From Lewinella sp. LCG006 (lineage in GTDB: Bacteria > Bacteroidota > Bacteroidia > Chitinophagales > Saprospiraceae): 64,000 bases of DNA. The stretch is taken from the NCBI RefSeq assembly GCF_040784935.1, contig NZ_CP160680.1, positions 3,814,501 to 3,878,500 on the forward strand, read 5' to 3'. The notes beneath the pieces are model-generated. The model was not told where the DNA came from. It searched no databases and saw nothing but the letters and a program-made list of their open reading frames with translations. Made by a program: the position numbers and the translations under genes. Numbering within the stretch: position 1 is the stretch's first letter; each line of letters starts with the position of its first letter. Positions 8,119 to 17,853 of the stretch are shown here, one piece after another.

Positions 8119-10518
8119 TTAAAACCTTCCCGGTTCTGCTTCTTCTACCATGGCAAATGCTGCGTCATAGATGTCTTCTACGCTGGGTTTGCTGAAGTAG
8201 TCGCCATCAGAGCCATAAGCAGGGCGGTGGGCTTTAGCGGAGAGTGTTTGCGGAGCTGCATCCAGGTAGCGGTAACCGTTTTGTTCTTCTACAATTTTTT
8301 GTAAAATATAGGCAGAAGCACCCCCAGGGACATCTTCATCGACGATCAGGAGACGGTTGGTTTTCTTGAGGCTGGCAATGATCCGGTGCTCCAGATCAAA
8401 AGGCAGCAAGGTTTGAATATCTACCAGCTCGGCACGGATGCCATCTTGCGCCAATAATTCACAGGCATCTTCCGCCAAGCGTACACAACTGCCGTAGGTG
8501 AGTATCGTGAGATCATCTCCTGTTAGCAAAGTTTCTGGTACTCCCATGGGGACGGTGTATTCTCCGATATTTTCGGGCATACGTTCTTTGCGGCGATAGC
8601 CATTCAAGCATTCGATGACCAAGCCGGGTTCGCCGCTTTGCAAGAGGGTATTGTACATGCCTACCGCCTGCACCATGCTACGCGGAACACATACGTACAT
8701 ACCACGCAGCGCATTGACAATCATACCCATGGGTGAGCCAGAGTGCCAGATGCCTTCGAGGCGGTGGCCACGGGTACGAATGATGGCTGGTGCTTTTTGT
8801 TGTCCATTGCTGCGCCAGCGTAAGGTAGCGAGGTCGTCAGATAAGGGCTCAAGGCCGTAAAGGAGGTAGTCGAGGTACTGGATTTCTGCGATAGGTCGTA
8901 ATCCTCTCATAGCCATGCCGATGGCTTGGCCCATGATGGTCCATTCACGGATACCAGTATCAAAGACGCGTTCCTCTCCGTATTTTTCTTGTAGTTTGGC
9001 AAAGCTTTGGTTGACCCCACCAATCTGCCCGACATCTTCACCAAAGGCATACAATTCTGGATATTTTTCCAGTGCGTAATCGAAGAAAGCATTCAGAATT
9101 TGGTAACCGTTGCTACTGGGGCTGTCGGGAGAGAAGCGAGGGCTTATGACAGGGACGCGAAGAGCAGAATCACTGCCTTCGCTGTAAAGGTGTTGGCCGT
9201 ATTTGTGATGAAAAGTTTTTTCTATAGGGTCGAGCCATGCTTTAATGGCAGGATACAAGGCGTGATTACTGCGGCGAAGTTGGTAAGCCAAGCGCCGGGC
9301 ATTACTACAAATTTCGTGAATCTGAGGATGGGTGTGGAGCTGTAAATCCTGATGAAGTTGTTGGATGACAGTATCAGGGGCTGTTATTTGCTGGTACCAG
9401 TTTTGGAGCTCGCCAGCGTAGGTACGAGCGGGTACATTGAACGCCTTCCAGGCGGCGTCACGACCTGCCTTTGCTGTTTTTTTGGCCTGCTTACGAATAT
9501 TACTGACTTCTTCTTCCGTAGCGATACCTTGATCAATGATCCACTTTTCCATTTGCAGGATGCAGTCATGGTCTTTCTCCCAGGCGAGACGTTCTTTAGA
9601 TTTGTAGCGTTCGTGTGAGCCAGAGGTAGAGTGTCCTTGGGGCTGGGTCAGCTCTTCAACGTGGAAGAGGGCTGGTTCCTGGCGGTCCCTTACGCGTTCA
9701 ATACCCAATTGGAATTGATCTACCAAACTGCTATAATCCCAGCCTTTTAGATTATAAATGGCAAATCCTGCCTTATCCTCTTCGGTAGCTAAGCCACTGA
9801 CGGCTGCCGAAATACTACTCTTTGCTGTTTGAAATTCTTTGGGTACACTGATGCCATAGCCATCATCCCAAACAAAAACGGCCAAGGGCACTTGTTGTAC
9901 GGCAGCAGCATTGAGGGTTTCCCAAAAAACGCCTTCCGAGGTACTGGCATCGCCAATCGTGCAAAAACTCACCTCCAGACCATTTTTTGAAAAATTGTTT
10001 TCTTGTAGTGCTTTGTTATTGCGGTATTTCTTGCTTGCTAAAGCCAAGCCGAGGGCGCGGGCCATCTGCCCGGCGGTAGGTGCAATATCTGCGCTTACAT
10101 TATACAAGGCGGTGGTATTTTGCCAATTTCCTGCCTCGTCAATTGTTGGCGTAGCGAAGTGAGCATTCATTTGCCGCCCGCCAGAGAAAGGGTCATTGCT
10201 GGTATCAGCGTACAATTGGGCAAAGAAAGCTTCTATGCTGAGGAGCCCCATGGCAAACATGAAGGTTTGATCACGGTAGTATCCCGAACGGAAATCACCT
10301 TTGCGAAAAGCACGAGCCATGGCTACTTGCGGAACTTCTTTGCCATCACCGCTAATACCAAATTTGGCTTTTCCGGTGAGTACCTCACGGCGAGCCAGTA
10401 AACTTACTTCACGGCTGGTACAGCAAATGTGGAAATCGTTCAGAATTTCTTCTTTACTAAGGTCTGCAGTAAGTCGTAGCTTGTTTTCTGATAGCGCAGC
10501 AAGATCGGGCTTAAACAT
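8119..10518 (-). CDS. Fused E1 alpha/beta subunit of a 2-oxoacid (branched-chain type) dehydrogenase
   Basis: Thiamine-diphosphate-dependent decarboxylase of a 2-oxoacid dehydrogenase complex, with both E1 subunits in one 799-residue chain. The alpha part (about 60-390) has the TPP motif start GDASTSEGVFWE (189-200) and ends the motif with WDDGYGIS, where most E1 alphas have Asn-Asn. The beta part (about 465-790) has FGEDVGQIGGVNQSF, DTGIREWTIMG and a transketolase C-terminal domain (GDDLTILTYGSCV...LVDIQTLLPFD). The substrate (branched-chain 2-oxoacids versus others) cannot be fixed from sequence. No E2 or E3 gene is nearby. Confidence 0.9.
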   Translation of the reverse strand: MFKPDLAALSENKLRLTADLSKEEILNDFHICCTSREVSLLARREVLTGKAKFGISGDGKEVPQVAMARAFRKGDFRSGYYRDQTFMFAMGLLSIEAFFAQLYADTSNDPFSGGRQMNAHFATPTIDEAGNWQNTTALYNVSADIAPTAGQMARALGLALASKKYRNNKALQENNFSKNGLEVSFCTIGDASTSEGVFWETLNAAAVQQVPLAVFVWDDGYGISVPKEFQTAKSSISAAVSGLATEEDKAGFAIYNLKGWDYSSLVDQFQLGIERVRDRQEPALFHVEELTQPQGHSTSGSHERYKSKERLAWEKDHDCILQMEKWIIDQGIATEEEVSNIRKQAKKTAKAGRDAAWKAFNVPARTYAGELQNWYQQITAPDTVIQQLHQDLQLHTHPQIHEICSNARRLAYQLRRSNHALYPAIKAWLDPIEKTFHHKYGQHLYSEGSDSALRVPVISPRFSPDSPSSNGYQILNAFFDYALEKYPELYAFGEDVGQIGGVNQSFAKLQEKYGEERVFDTGIREWTIMGQAIGMAMRGLRPIAEIQYLDYLLYGLEPLSDDLATLRWRSNGQQKAPAIIRTRGHRLEGIWHSGSPMGMIVNALRGMYVCVPRSMVQAVGMYNTLLQSGEPGLVIECLNGYRRKERMPENIGEYTVPMGVPETLLTGDDLTILTYGSCVRLAEDACELLAQDGIRAELVDIQTLLPFDLEHRIIASLKKTNRLLIVDEDVPGGASAYILQKIVEEQNGYRYLDAAPQTLSAKAHRPAYGSDGDYFSKPSVEDIYDAAFAMVEEAEPGRF

Positions 10519-10887
10519 GGTTTTAACTTATTTGGTCGGCTAAGAATAAACAATAAGCTCTTCACGCAAATAAATTGGTTGGTTAATCCAATTTGAAATA
10601 TTGGCAAAGAAGAGGTAGAATTAAAATATGTGATATTTTTATCGGCAAATAAACACTGTTTCAGAATTATGTTCCGAATGAATGTTTTTTATGCTTTCAA
10701 AAATAATTAAAATTCTGTTAAAATGCTATCGTTAGCACTGTTTAAATATTTTTCCTTCGTTTAGACTGCGGTGTTTTGAAAATAGTGACTCCTGGTGGAG
10801 CCTATCGTCAGAATCGAAAATAGCTTATTAACTAATCATTAACCCCTGTATTTGCTCTTCTGGTTTTTAAAATGGGTTTAATTCACC
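10519..10887. other. AT-rich divergent intergenic region
   Basis: No gene seen. It must hold the promoter of the leftward E1 gene and upstream sequence for the DUF1573 gene. A short hairpin (AAATTGG...CCAATTT, about 10571-10593) is the only local structure noticed. Confidence 0.5.
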
Positions 10888-10895
10888 TATTTTTG
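10888..10895 (+). promoter_or_regulatory. Bacteroidota -7 element (TATTTTTG) for the DUF1573 gene
   Basis: TATTTTTG matches TAnnTTTG, 44 bp before the ATG at 10940. A matching TTTG at the usual -33 distance is not obvious. Confidence 0.5.
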
Positions 10896-10939
10896 TGAAG
10901 AACAAATTACAATTGAAACCAATCAATAAAATTTAGCTC

Positions 10940-11422
10940 ATGAAGCGTATATCCCTTTTCTTAGTTTTAGCTCTAGGTCTGAGCATTTCTATGACTGCTC
11001 AGTCAACAGTAGCTCCAGTAGAACAAGCTGTTGAGACTCCTTCTACCGAAGGTCCTCAGATGGAATTCACAACCTTAGAGGTAGATTACGGTACCATTGA
11101 ACAAGGTTCTGATCCTTACCGTTTCTTCCAGTTTACCAATCCTGGTACTGCTCCGTTGGTAATTACCAATGCTAAAGGTAGCTGTGGTTGTACGGTACCT
11201 ACTTACCCTAAAGAGCCTATTTTGCCAGGTAATGCTGGAGAAATCAAAGTTCGTTACGACACTAATCGTGTAGGACCTTTCACCAAGCGTGTAACTCTTA
11301 CTACCAATGTAGGAGAAGAGCCTATCGTTTTGACCATCAAAGGAAAAGTAGAAAAGGCTCCAGAAGAACCAGCTGGTGTACCTACCAACGAAGGTGGTAT
11401 GTTCAACAGCGGTGGCAACTAA
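10940..11422 (+). CDS. Secreted DUF1573 protein
   Basis: A 160-residue exported protein: signal peptide to about residue 20 (...SMTAQ), a low-complexity linker, then a DUF1573 Ig-like domain (about 40-135) with FTTLEVDYGTIEQG, FTNPGTAPLVI and the cysteine pair GSCGCTVP. DUF1573 domains are ASH/MSP-like folds abundant in Bacteroidota; their role is unclear. The tail is Gly/Asn-rich. The gene has its own -7 element and a strong terminator. A second DUF1573-like domain ends the OmpA-family protein encoded at 15187-17766. Confidence 0.85.
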   Translation: MKRISLFLVLALGLSISMTAQSTVAPVEQAVETPSTEGPQMEFTTLEVDYGTIEQGSDPYRFFQFTNPGTAPLVITNAKGSCGCTVPTYPKEPILPGNAGEIKVRYDTNRVGPFTKRVTLTTNVGEEPIVLTIKGKVEKAPEEPAGVPTNEGGMFNSGGN

Positions 11423-11472
11423 GCTACCCCTCGTACAGCTTACTTGATCAGTTATTGCTGGTGAAGTAGCAT

Positions 11473-11517
11473 TCCCGGATAGGGCCATGAAAGTGGTTGT
11501 ATCCGGGATTTTTTTTG
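11473..11517 (+). terminator. Intrinsic terminator after the DUF1573 gene
   Basis: TCCCGGATA (11473-11481) pairs with TATCCGGGA (11500-11508), followed by nine T. Confidence 0.9.
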
Positions 11518-11557
11518 CCTTGTACTGACGTAAAAGAATATTCCTGAAAAAGAAAAA

Positions 11558-11891
11558 CCCTTGCTTCAAGGGAAGCAAGGGCCTCTAACCCAAACAAATA
11601 AACACAAAAACTACTTTTTGATAACACAATGATAAAGCCTTTTTTATTAGTATGCAACAATTTAAGCTATTTTATACATGGTTATTTTTGCATGGTTGTA
11701 TTTAAATTATTGATAATCAATACTTTATTTATATTTTATTATTTTTAATAATGTGTTTGCGTTGATTTTTTCGATGTCGATTTTTCTACATAAAAGGAAT
11801 TTTATTTTTTTTACATAAATTTATTAAAATGTGACATTGAATATCATTAATTTTGTTTTTAATAAATTGTTTTTCAGTGTGTTATAGATTG
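11558..11891. other. Small hairpin and very AT-rich non-coding stretch
   Basis: A hairpin (CCCTTGCTTC...GAAGCAAGGG, about 11558-11581) is followed by roughly 300 bp of very AT-rich sequence with no credible gene up to the convergent lipoprotein gene. Confidence 0.5.
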
Positions 11892-12440
11892 TTATTCTGT
11901 GAGTTTTTGATAGTCTTGTAACGTGATTCGGATTAAACTTCTGGTTTCCTCATCGGTAAACAGTAGAATGTGGGTACTATCTGGTATTATCAGCTGTAAT
12001 TGCTGACCCTTCAATAAAGCAGCATACAGCTGTTTCCCCAAATCATGCTGGCTCCCCCACGTCCAGTTCTCTATTGAGAAATACTGCTCACTGGAATTGT
12101 TAAATGCACGAATACGAAAAGGAGGCGTTGGTTGTTCTTCCATAGCAATCCAATGAAGTTGGAGATAGGCTTGATCATGGAGCCAATTATCAACAATGAC
12201 AGGTAACAGATAAGGAGTTGTTCCTGTGGTCGGCCATTTTCGGAGTTGGTAATGGTTGGTTTGGGTAGCTTCATCGGTTGTCATCGTATAAGCCGTACTA
12301 CGAATGTTGTTAAAATACAGCTTAGAAGGGGGCGTAGTCCGAAAACGTACATCAGCTGGAGGTGCGGGTGTTTTTGCTACTGGCTGGCAAGAAAAAAGGA
12401 GGATAAAAACAAGTTGAAAGAGGATTGATGAAAATTTCAT
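11892..12440 (-). CDS. Small lipoprotein of unknown function
   Basis: A 182-residue product with signal sequence and lipobox (VFILLFSC, C18), then a Pro/Ala-rich linker. The mature part has no motif I recognise; it is polar with many aromatic residues (WTWGSQHDLGKQLYAALL). Divergent from the Ntn-hydrolase gene at 12496, with 55 bp between the two starts. Confidence 0.65.
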   Translation of the reverse strand: MKFSSILFQLVFILLFSCQPVAKTPAPPADVRFRTTPPSKLYFNNIRSTAYTMTTDEATQTNHYQLRKWPTTGTTPYLLPVIVDNWLHDQAYLQLHWIAMEEQPTPPFRIRAFNNSSEQYFSIENWTWGSQHDLGKQLYAALLKGQQLQLIIPDSTHILLFTDEETRSLIRITLQDYQKLTE

Positions 12441-12495
12441 AAGTTTGATGGATTATTATTAACAAGGGGCATTGAAAAGCTAAAGCATAAACGGG

Positions 12496-14919
12496 ATGAA
12501 AAGCTTAAAGTTCTTGATTAGCGTAGTTGTACTCTTTGCGTTGATCTATCTGGGAGATACTTATGGCTTAGTAGGTTCCCGCATACCAGGAATGGCTGCA
12601 TTGTTGAATCCTTTTACCGGGGTATGGCAACAGGCAGAAGCACTGAAAGTAGCTGAAGATGAAGTGATCATCCCTGCCAGTGTTGCTGGTCAGGTCGTTA
12701 TCGATCAACGGGGCATCCCACACGTTTTTGCGGAAGATGAGTCTTCTGCACTTTTTCTACAAGGTTACCTGCACGCACGAGATCGCTTGTTTCAAATGGA
12801 AGTTTCTGCCCGCGCTACTAGCGGCCGTCTGGCGGAGATTCTGGGGCCGGATTTGCTGGAACGCGACCGTACGCAGCGTAGAAAAGGGATGCTGGTGGCG
12901 GCACAACGAACAGCGGCAGCATGGTTGCGTAATCCGGAAACTTCTGCGGCTATTAATGCTTATTGTGCAGGCGTCAATGCTTATATCTCAGCGTTGTCAC
13001 CTGAAGATTATCCCGTTGAGTTCAAGCTGCTTGGTTTTGCTCCTGAATTGTGGACACCGCTGAAAAGTGCACTCTTCTCCAAGAGTATGGCAGAAACGCT
13101 TTGTTTTCGTAACCGAGATTTAGCTGCCACCAATGCGCGAGCCTTATTAGGGGATACGCTCTTCCAGCATTTATATCCAGCATACAACCCAGACCAGTCG
13201 CCAGTTATCTCCACGGAACCTTGGCTCAAGCAGGAGCCGGTTATCAACCAAGTCACAAGTGGCACCACAATAGGCGCGCTTTCTTTTCCAGAGTTGGCAC
13301 AAGCACCCGAAGGGATAGGGAGCAACAACTGGGCATTGTCTGGCAGCAAAACTGCGAGCGGAGCTCCGCTATTGAGCAACGATCCTCACTTAAGCCTTAC
13401 CTTGCCTTCTATCTGGTACGAAATACACCTGGTTTATGAAGGGATCAATGTTTACGGGGTTTCTTTGCCTTCCTTGCCAAGTATCCTGATTGGCTTTAAC
13501 GAGGCTACGGCCTGGGGTATCACCAATGTTGGCCAAGACGTTGCCGATTGGTACAAAATCAACTGGACGGATACGACCCAAACCCATTACTGGCTCGATG
13601 GTGAAGCGGTCGCTGCCGACATCGTTAAAGATACCATCTATGTGCGTGGGGCAGCACCTACCATCATTGAGACACCCTGGACGGTCTTTGGCCCGGTTGT
13701 GTATGACCAGCCAGAAGATGAGTACTATAACCTGGCCTTGCGCTGGGTGGCCCATGATGCTCCTTTTAGAGAAGACTCAGATAACGTAGAAGCTTTCCTG
13801 AACATGGCAAAAGCCACTAGCTTGGAAGGTTACATTGCGGCTTTAGGAGCCTTTGATAACCCGGGCTCTAATGTTGTTTATGCCAATCAAGCCAATGATA
13901 TAGCCTTGACGGTAACAGGGCATTTCCCGGTTCGCCACCCACAGCAGGGGCGTTTTGTTCAGGACGGTAGCAAAAGTGCCAATGCTTGGTCTGGCTATAT
14001 TCCTTACGATGAGGTTCCGCGAGATGTCAATCCTCCCCGGCAGTTTGTAGCTTCGGCCAACCAAAGATCAGCGGCACTGAGTTATCCCTATTACTATCTA
14101 GGGAGCTTTGATGACTACCGTGGCCGTTACATCAACCGCCATTTGGAAGGAATAGAAAATGCACGCCCAGAGGATATGATGGCACTGCAGTACGATGCAC
14201 ACTCTTTGCGGGCGGAAGAAGCAGTGCCCCTGTTGTTAAAAGCACTGGCAGAAAGCCCAGCGCAAGGGAAAAACACCTCAAAAGGGATCGCACTATTGAA
14301 GGACTGGGATCTTGTTTACCGGGCAGAAGCCCAGGCACCCATTGTCTTTGACAGCTGGCTGGATAGCCTTTACAAGCTCACTTTTGATGAGGTGTATGCG
14401 CTGAATTCAGAAGATCGCCCGGTATTGTTTCCCGAGACATGGCGCTTTATCGAATTATTACGAGACCAGCCAGATGACTTGATCTTTGATCATCAATCTA
14501 CAGCGCAAAAGGAAACCGCCCAAGACTTGATACGTCAAGCCTTTGAGCAAACGATGGCCGCAGTGTCTCCTATACTCGAAGCTGGTACTACCTGGAGCGA
14601 GCACCGAGGTACGCATATCCGGCACCTGGCCAATCTCCCCGGTTTTGATTCTGGTTTGATCCATTCTGATGGTGCAAAAGAAACACCCAATGCACTTTCC
14701 AATAATTTTGGCCCTTCGTGGCGTATGGTGGTGTCATTAGAGAAGCCTTTACGGGCCTGGGGTGTTTTACCAGGTGGTTCTTCAGGCAATGCGGGCAGCC
14801 CTTTCTATACCGAAGGCATCGAAGAGTGGAGCAAGGGAGAATATTTCGAGCTCTCGCTTTACCGCAAAGCCGAAGAGGTACCCGCACGGCAGCGACTGGT
14901 GTTTAAACGAGAGCTTTAG
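12496..14919 (+). CDS. Penicillin acylase family (Ntn-hydrolase) protein
   Basis: An 807-residue precursor with an N-terminal hydrophobic anchor (5-22). The A-chain region has the family pattern GIPHVFAEDESSALFLQGYLHARDRLFQME (residues 73-102). The autocatalytic cleavage site is visible as G275-S276 in GIGSNNWALSGSKT; the new N-terminal Ser276 would be the nucleophile. The B chain follows with LLSNDPHLSLTLPSIWYE. Family members hydrolyse amides such as penicillins, N-acyl-homoserine lactones or acyl-peptides; the substrate here is unknown. Monocistronic, followed by a bidirectional terminator. Confidence 0.92.
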   Translation: MKSLKFLISVVVLFALIYLGDTYGLVGSRIPGMAALLNPFTGVWQQAEALKVAEDEVIIPASVAGQVVIDQRGIPHVFAEDESSALFLQGYLHARDRLFQMEVSARATSGRLAEILGPDLLERDRTQRRKGMLVAAQRTAAAWLRNPETSAAINAYCAGVNAYISALSPEDYPVEFKLLGFAPELWTPLKSALFSKSMAETLCFRNRDLAATNARALLGDTLFQHLYPAYNPDQSPVISTEPWLKQEPVINQVTSGTTIGALSFPELAQAPEGIGSNNWALSGSKTASGAPLLSNDPHLSLTLPSIWYEIHLVYEGINVYGVSLPSLPSILIGFNEATAWGITNVGQDVADWYKINWTDTTQTHYWLDGEAVAADIVKDTIYVRGAAPTIIETPWTVFGPVVYDQPEDEYYNLALRWVAHDAPFREDSDNVEAFLNMAKATSLEGYIAALGAFDNPGSNVVYANQANDIALTVTGHFPVRHPQQGRFVQDGSKSANAWSGYIPYDEVPRDVNPPRQFVASANQRSAALSYPYYYLGSFDDYRGRYINRHLEGIENARPEDMMALQYDAHSLRAEEAVPLLLKALAESPAQGKNTSKGIALLKDWDLVYRAEAQAPIVFDSWLDSLYKLTFDEVYALNSEDRPVLFPETWRFIELLRDQPDDLIFDHQSTAQKETAQDLIRQAFEQTMAAVSPILEAGTTWSEHRGTHIRHLANLPGFDSGLIHSDGAKETPNALSNNFGPSWRMVVSLEKPLRAWGVLPGGSSGNAGSPFYTEGIEEWSKGEYFELSLYRKAEEVPARQRLVFKREL

Positions 14920-15129
14920 GGAGGCTAAATAGGGGCATGATCATTTCACCCTTCAGGGGTGGGATGCTGGCATTAAGGTTTGTTGGGCATCCAAAATCCA
15001 ATCAACCCCGCTACTAGTGGCCTTATCACACAGCCACGACAGCCGCAAATCTCAAACCAATTAATTGGTTAACTGGTCTTTATGTTTTTTCATTCTTCGT
15101 AGCTAAAATATGCTCTAAACTCCCCCAAA

Positions 15130-15169
15130 CGAAAAAAGCCTTTTCCCGCAAAGGAAAAGGCTTTTTTCG
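15130..15169. terminator. Bidirectional intrinsic terminator
   Basis: A perfect 17-bp stem (15130-15146 with 15153-15169) around a 6-nt loop, with A6 and T6 runs in the two arms. It serves the convergent Ntn-hydrolase and OmpA-family genes. Confidence 0.92.
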
Positions 15170-15186
15170 TAAAAAACGGTAGGTTT

Positions 15187-17766
15187 TTAGAGCTTCAACC
15201 CGAAGCTGTAATTCAACATCTCCACGATCGGGTTGCCCTTGTTATCGTTGTTGCGAAGGTAGATATCGATGTCGATGGTCTCGTCTTCGTCTTTTTCGGA
15301 ACTGTCGAAAATAACGTTGATGGTACCCGACATGCCGGGCTTGAAGCGTTTGCCTACCAGCTCATCCTGGTTGGTCGTGGTACAATCACAAGCGGAGATC
15401 AGATCAATGATCAAATCCGTATCTCCACGATTGGTGAAGGTATAGCTGAAGGTACGTTTCTCACCTTTTTTCACCACACCAATTTTCTTAGTACGTTCGG
15501 TGAACTGCATGATAGGCACATTCTTCAGATTGGTCTGTCCATAAAGGGTAGACATCTGAGAAATTTTTACCGGATCATTTTGCTCTACCTGAGCACCAAT
15601 ATTGTTGCCGCGATTATTTTCATCCTGCTTTCTGAGTCGAGTAGATTTGACTTGGATACTGGTTGGTCCTTCCAGGATTTTGAATTCTGTGCGACGATTT
15701 AGCTGGAAAGCAGCTTCTTGTTGCTCTTCATTAGGTAATGCAAGAATAAATGCCTCAGTAAGAATATCTCCTTCTTTCAGGAAGGGAAACTGTTTCGCTA
15801 CCTTTGCCGATACCGTTTGTGGTACGGTTTCTCCATAACCTTGTGGTACAATGCGCGTGCGATCAATACCCTTACGCATCAACCAACGGCGTGCAGAATC
15901 GGCCCGGCGCTGACTGAGGTCTTTGTTGTAGTTGTCTTCTCCACGAGAATCCGTGTGCGACCCCAATTCTACTTTCATGTCAGGGTACTGCGTCATGAGC
16001 TCGTAGATCAAGGTAAGATCAATTTCTGCGGAGGTCGTAATACGGTCATCATCAAAATCGTAAAGGATATTCTCCATTACGATTGGGATATTATTTACAA
16101 GCGTATCGAATATAGGTTCTGGTTCACGAGGCTTGAGGAAGAAGCGCTCTTCAAAGGTTTTACTATCCACGACACCTGTGGTAGTGAAAGTAGTGGTGTC
16201 CGGGAAGAAATCAGGATGGCTAGCAATGACGGTATAAGACCGCTCGAAATTGAGACCAAAATCAAAGCGATTACCGCTGGCCATCGTCAGGGATTGTGTG
16301 CCTTCAGTGCCTACAGCCAGGGCATTGTCAATAAGTTGGACCGTTGCTCCTTTGAGGGGCTCACGCTTGGGCATTTTCTGTGCTTCGTCGATTTCATTGA
16401 ATACACCCACAACCAAGTCTACAAATTGACGGGCAATGGTGAAGCCATAAATGTCGTCACAGCAAGTTTTACCGCGAACGGAACGTCCTTCAGGGCGATT
16501 GGAGGTAAAGAACCCTTTGTATCCTTCGTCGTAAAGACGGAAAGAAAGCTCATCGGCTTCGGTATTGTAGGCTTTGCCCATGTTGTTAGGTTCCGACCAT
16601 TCTGTACCATTCCAAACCGCATAGAAAATGTCTAAACCTCCCAGTGATGGATAGCCATCGGAGCTGAAGTAGAGGGTGCCATCAAACCAGTAAGGCGTCA
16701 TTTCGTCGCCAGGGGTGTTGATGCCGGGGCCCAGATTGACTGGGTCGCCATAAACACCTTCGCCTTGGTGCGTAGCGTAGTAGATATCCATACCACCTTC
16801 GCCACCATCCATGTTGCTTACAAAGAAGAGGACCTCCTTGCCGTATAATTCACCTACAGTAGGCTGAAGCGCGAGGTAGTCACCGTTGACGCCAACCACT
16901 TCGTTGGCGCTTTTCCAGGCACCATCGCCCCCTTCGCTGAGGTAGATTTTTGATTCTGAAGGTACGTTGCCCGTCAGTAAAATCCGGTTGAAAAACATCC
17001 GGCGACCATCGGGTGAAAGCGAGACATTGGCACTGTGGTAGCCAGGGCGGTTGATCTCTACGCCAAGTGGTTCAGGATCGCCATATTCCACTACCTCTTC
17101 GCCTTCTCGGTTTGTTTCTACAGTAATCTGCGATTGGAAGATACGCGCAAATTTCTCGGGATCGTCATCATCGTCGGCTTCAATGACGTCTTTTCCTACC
17201 CAAGAGGCATAGTAAAGTGTACGACCAGAAGAATTCAAAGTGGGAGTGTACTGAGACACCGGCGTATTGATTTTCTTGCGATCCAGGGCTTCTACTGCTA
17301 CACCTTGCGCATTGCCAGGTAGCGACATGCCTAGTTCAGCACCCGCTAATTCCAACTGAGCCTGGCGCTTTCTTTCAGCATTGGTACTGGCTTCCAGGTA
17401 TTGCTGAAACTCCTGTATGGCTTCGTCGTATTTGCCTTGCATTTTGAGAACACGAGCAAAATTGTAACGCTGCTCAATAAACTTATTCTCAGGATCGCGG
17501 CGCAACAAACGCTTGTACCAGCGTTCTGCTTGGCGATAATCTCGCAACTGGTAGTTGAGCTCTGCTAGTAGGGGTACGAGTTCTTCGTCCTCCCGCTCTT
17601 CGAAGGCGAGTTCATACTGTTCCAGGGCGCGGTAATAATCATTACTGGCCATTGCGGTTTCTCCTAGTTCCAGCATGGTTTCATAGGAGGAAGTTCCAAT
17701 AGGTTGTGCTGAGAGAAAACTGGTTCCCAGCACAAGACAACAAATCAGGCTAAAAATATTCTTCAT
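15187..17766 (-). CDS. TPR-PD40-OmpA protein (PorE-like) with C-terminal DUF1573-like domain
   Basis: An 859-residue cell-envelope protein. Order of parts: signal peptide (1-20), TPR repeats (about 28-145), PD40/WD40-like beta-propeller repeats (about 180-450, for example LSPDGRRMFFNR), a carboxypeptidase-regulatory-like segment (about 470-555), and an OmpA peptidoglycan-binding domain (about 563-700, SHTDSRGEDNYNKDLSQRRADS and NRRTEF). It ends with a DUF1573-like domain (about 752-850, with ACDCTT). The TPR-PD40-OmpA layout is that of PorE-type type IX secretion proteins. The C-terminal DUF1573 is an unusual addition. It follows the PorP/SprF gene by 87 bp. Confidence 0.88.
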   Translation of the reverse strand: MKNIFSLICCLVLGTSFLSAQPIGTSSYETMLELGETAMASNDYYRALEQYELAFEEREDEELVPLLAELNYQLRDYRQAERWYKRLLRRDPENKFIEQRYNFARVLKMQGKYDEAIQEFQQYLEASTNAERKRQAQLELAGAELGMSLPGNAQGVAVEALDRKKINTPVSQYTPTLNSSGRTLYYASWVGKDVIEADDDDDPEKFARIFQSQITVETNREGEEVVEYGDPEPLGVEINRPGYHSANVSLSPDGRRMFFNRILLTGNVPSESKIYLSEGGDGAWKSANEVVGVNGDYLALQPTVGELYGKEVLFFVSNMDGGEGGMDIYYATHQGEGVYGDPVNLGPGINTPGDEMTPYWFDGTLYFSSDGYPSLGGLDIFYAVWNGTEWSEPNNMGKAYNTEADELSFRLYDEGYKGFFTSNRPEGRSVRGKTCCDDIYGFTIARQFVDLVVGVFNEIDEAQKMPKREPLKGATVQLIDNALAVGTEGTQSLTMASGNRFDFGLNFERSYTVIASHPDFFPDTTTFTTTGVVDSKTFEERFFLKPREPEPIFDTLVNNIPIVMENILYDFDDDRITTSAEIDLTLIYELMTQYPDMKVELGSHTDSRGEDNYNKDLSQRRADSARRWLMRKGIDRTRIVPQGYGETVPQTVSAKVAKQFPFLKEGDILTEAFILALPNEEQQEAAFQLNRRTEFKILEGPTSIQVKSTRLRKQDENNRGNNIGAQVEQNDPVKISQMSTLYGQTNLKNVPIMQFTERTKKIGVVKKGEKRTFSYTFTNRGDTDLIIDLISACDCTTTNQDELVGKRFKPGMSGTINVIFDSSEKDEDETIDIDIYLRNNDNKGNPIVEMLNYSFGLKL

Positions 17767-17853
17767 AGCTCGAAAGCTTTGACTTTTTGTAATAGTAGTA
17801 AAACGTTTTGACAGCTAATTTAGGGTGTCGCTGCTCCACTTTAAGACGCGCTT

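Noticed and set aside
15817-16635. Open frame of 272 codons on the plus strand
   Set aside because: Entirely antisense to the OmpA/DUF1573 gene, whose translation has clear domains; this frame has no recognisable motif.
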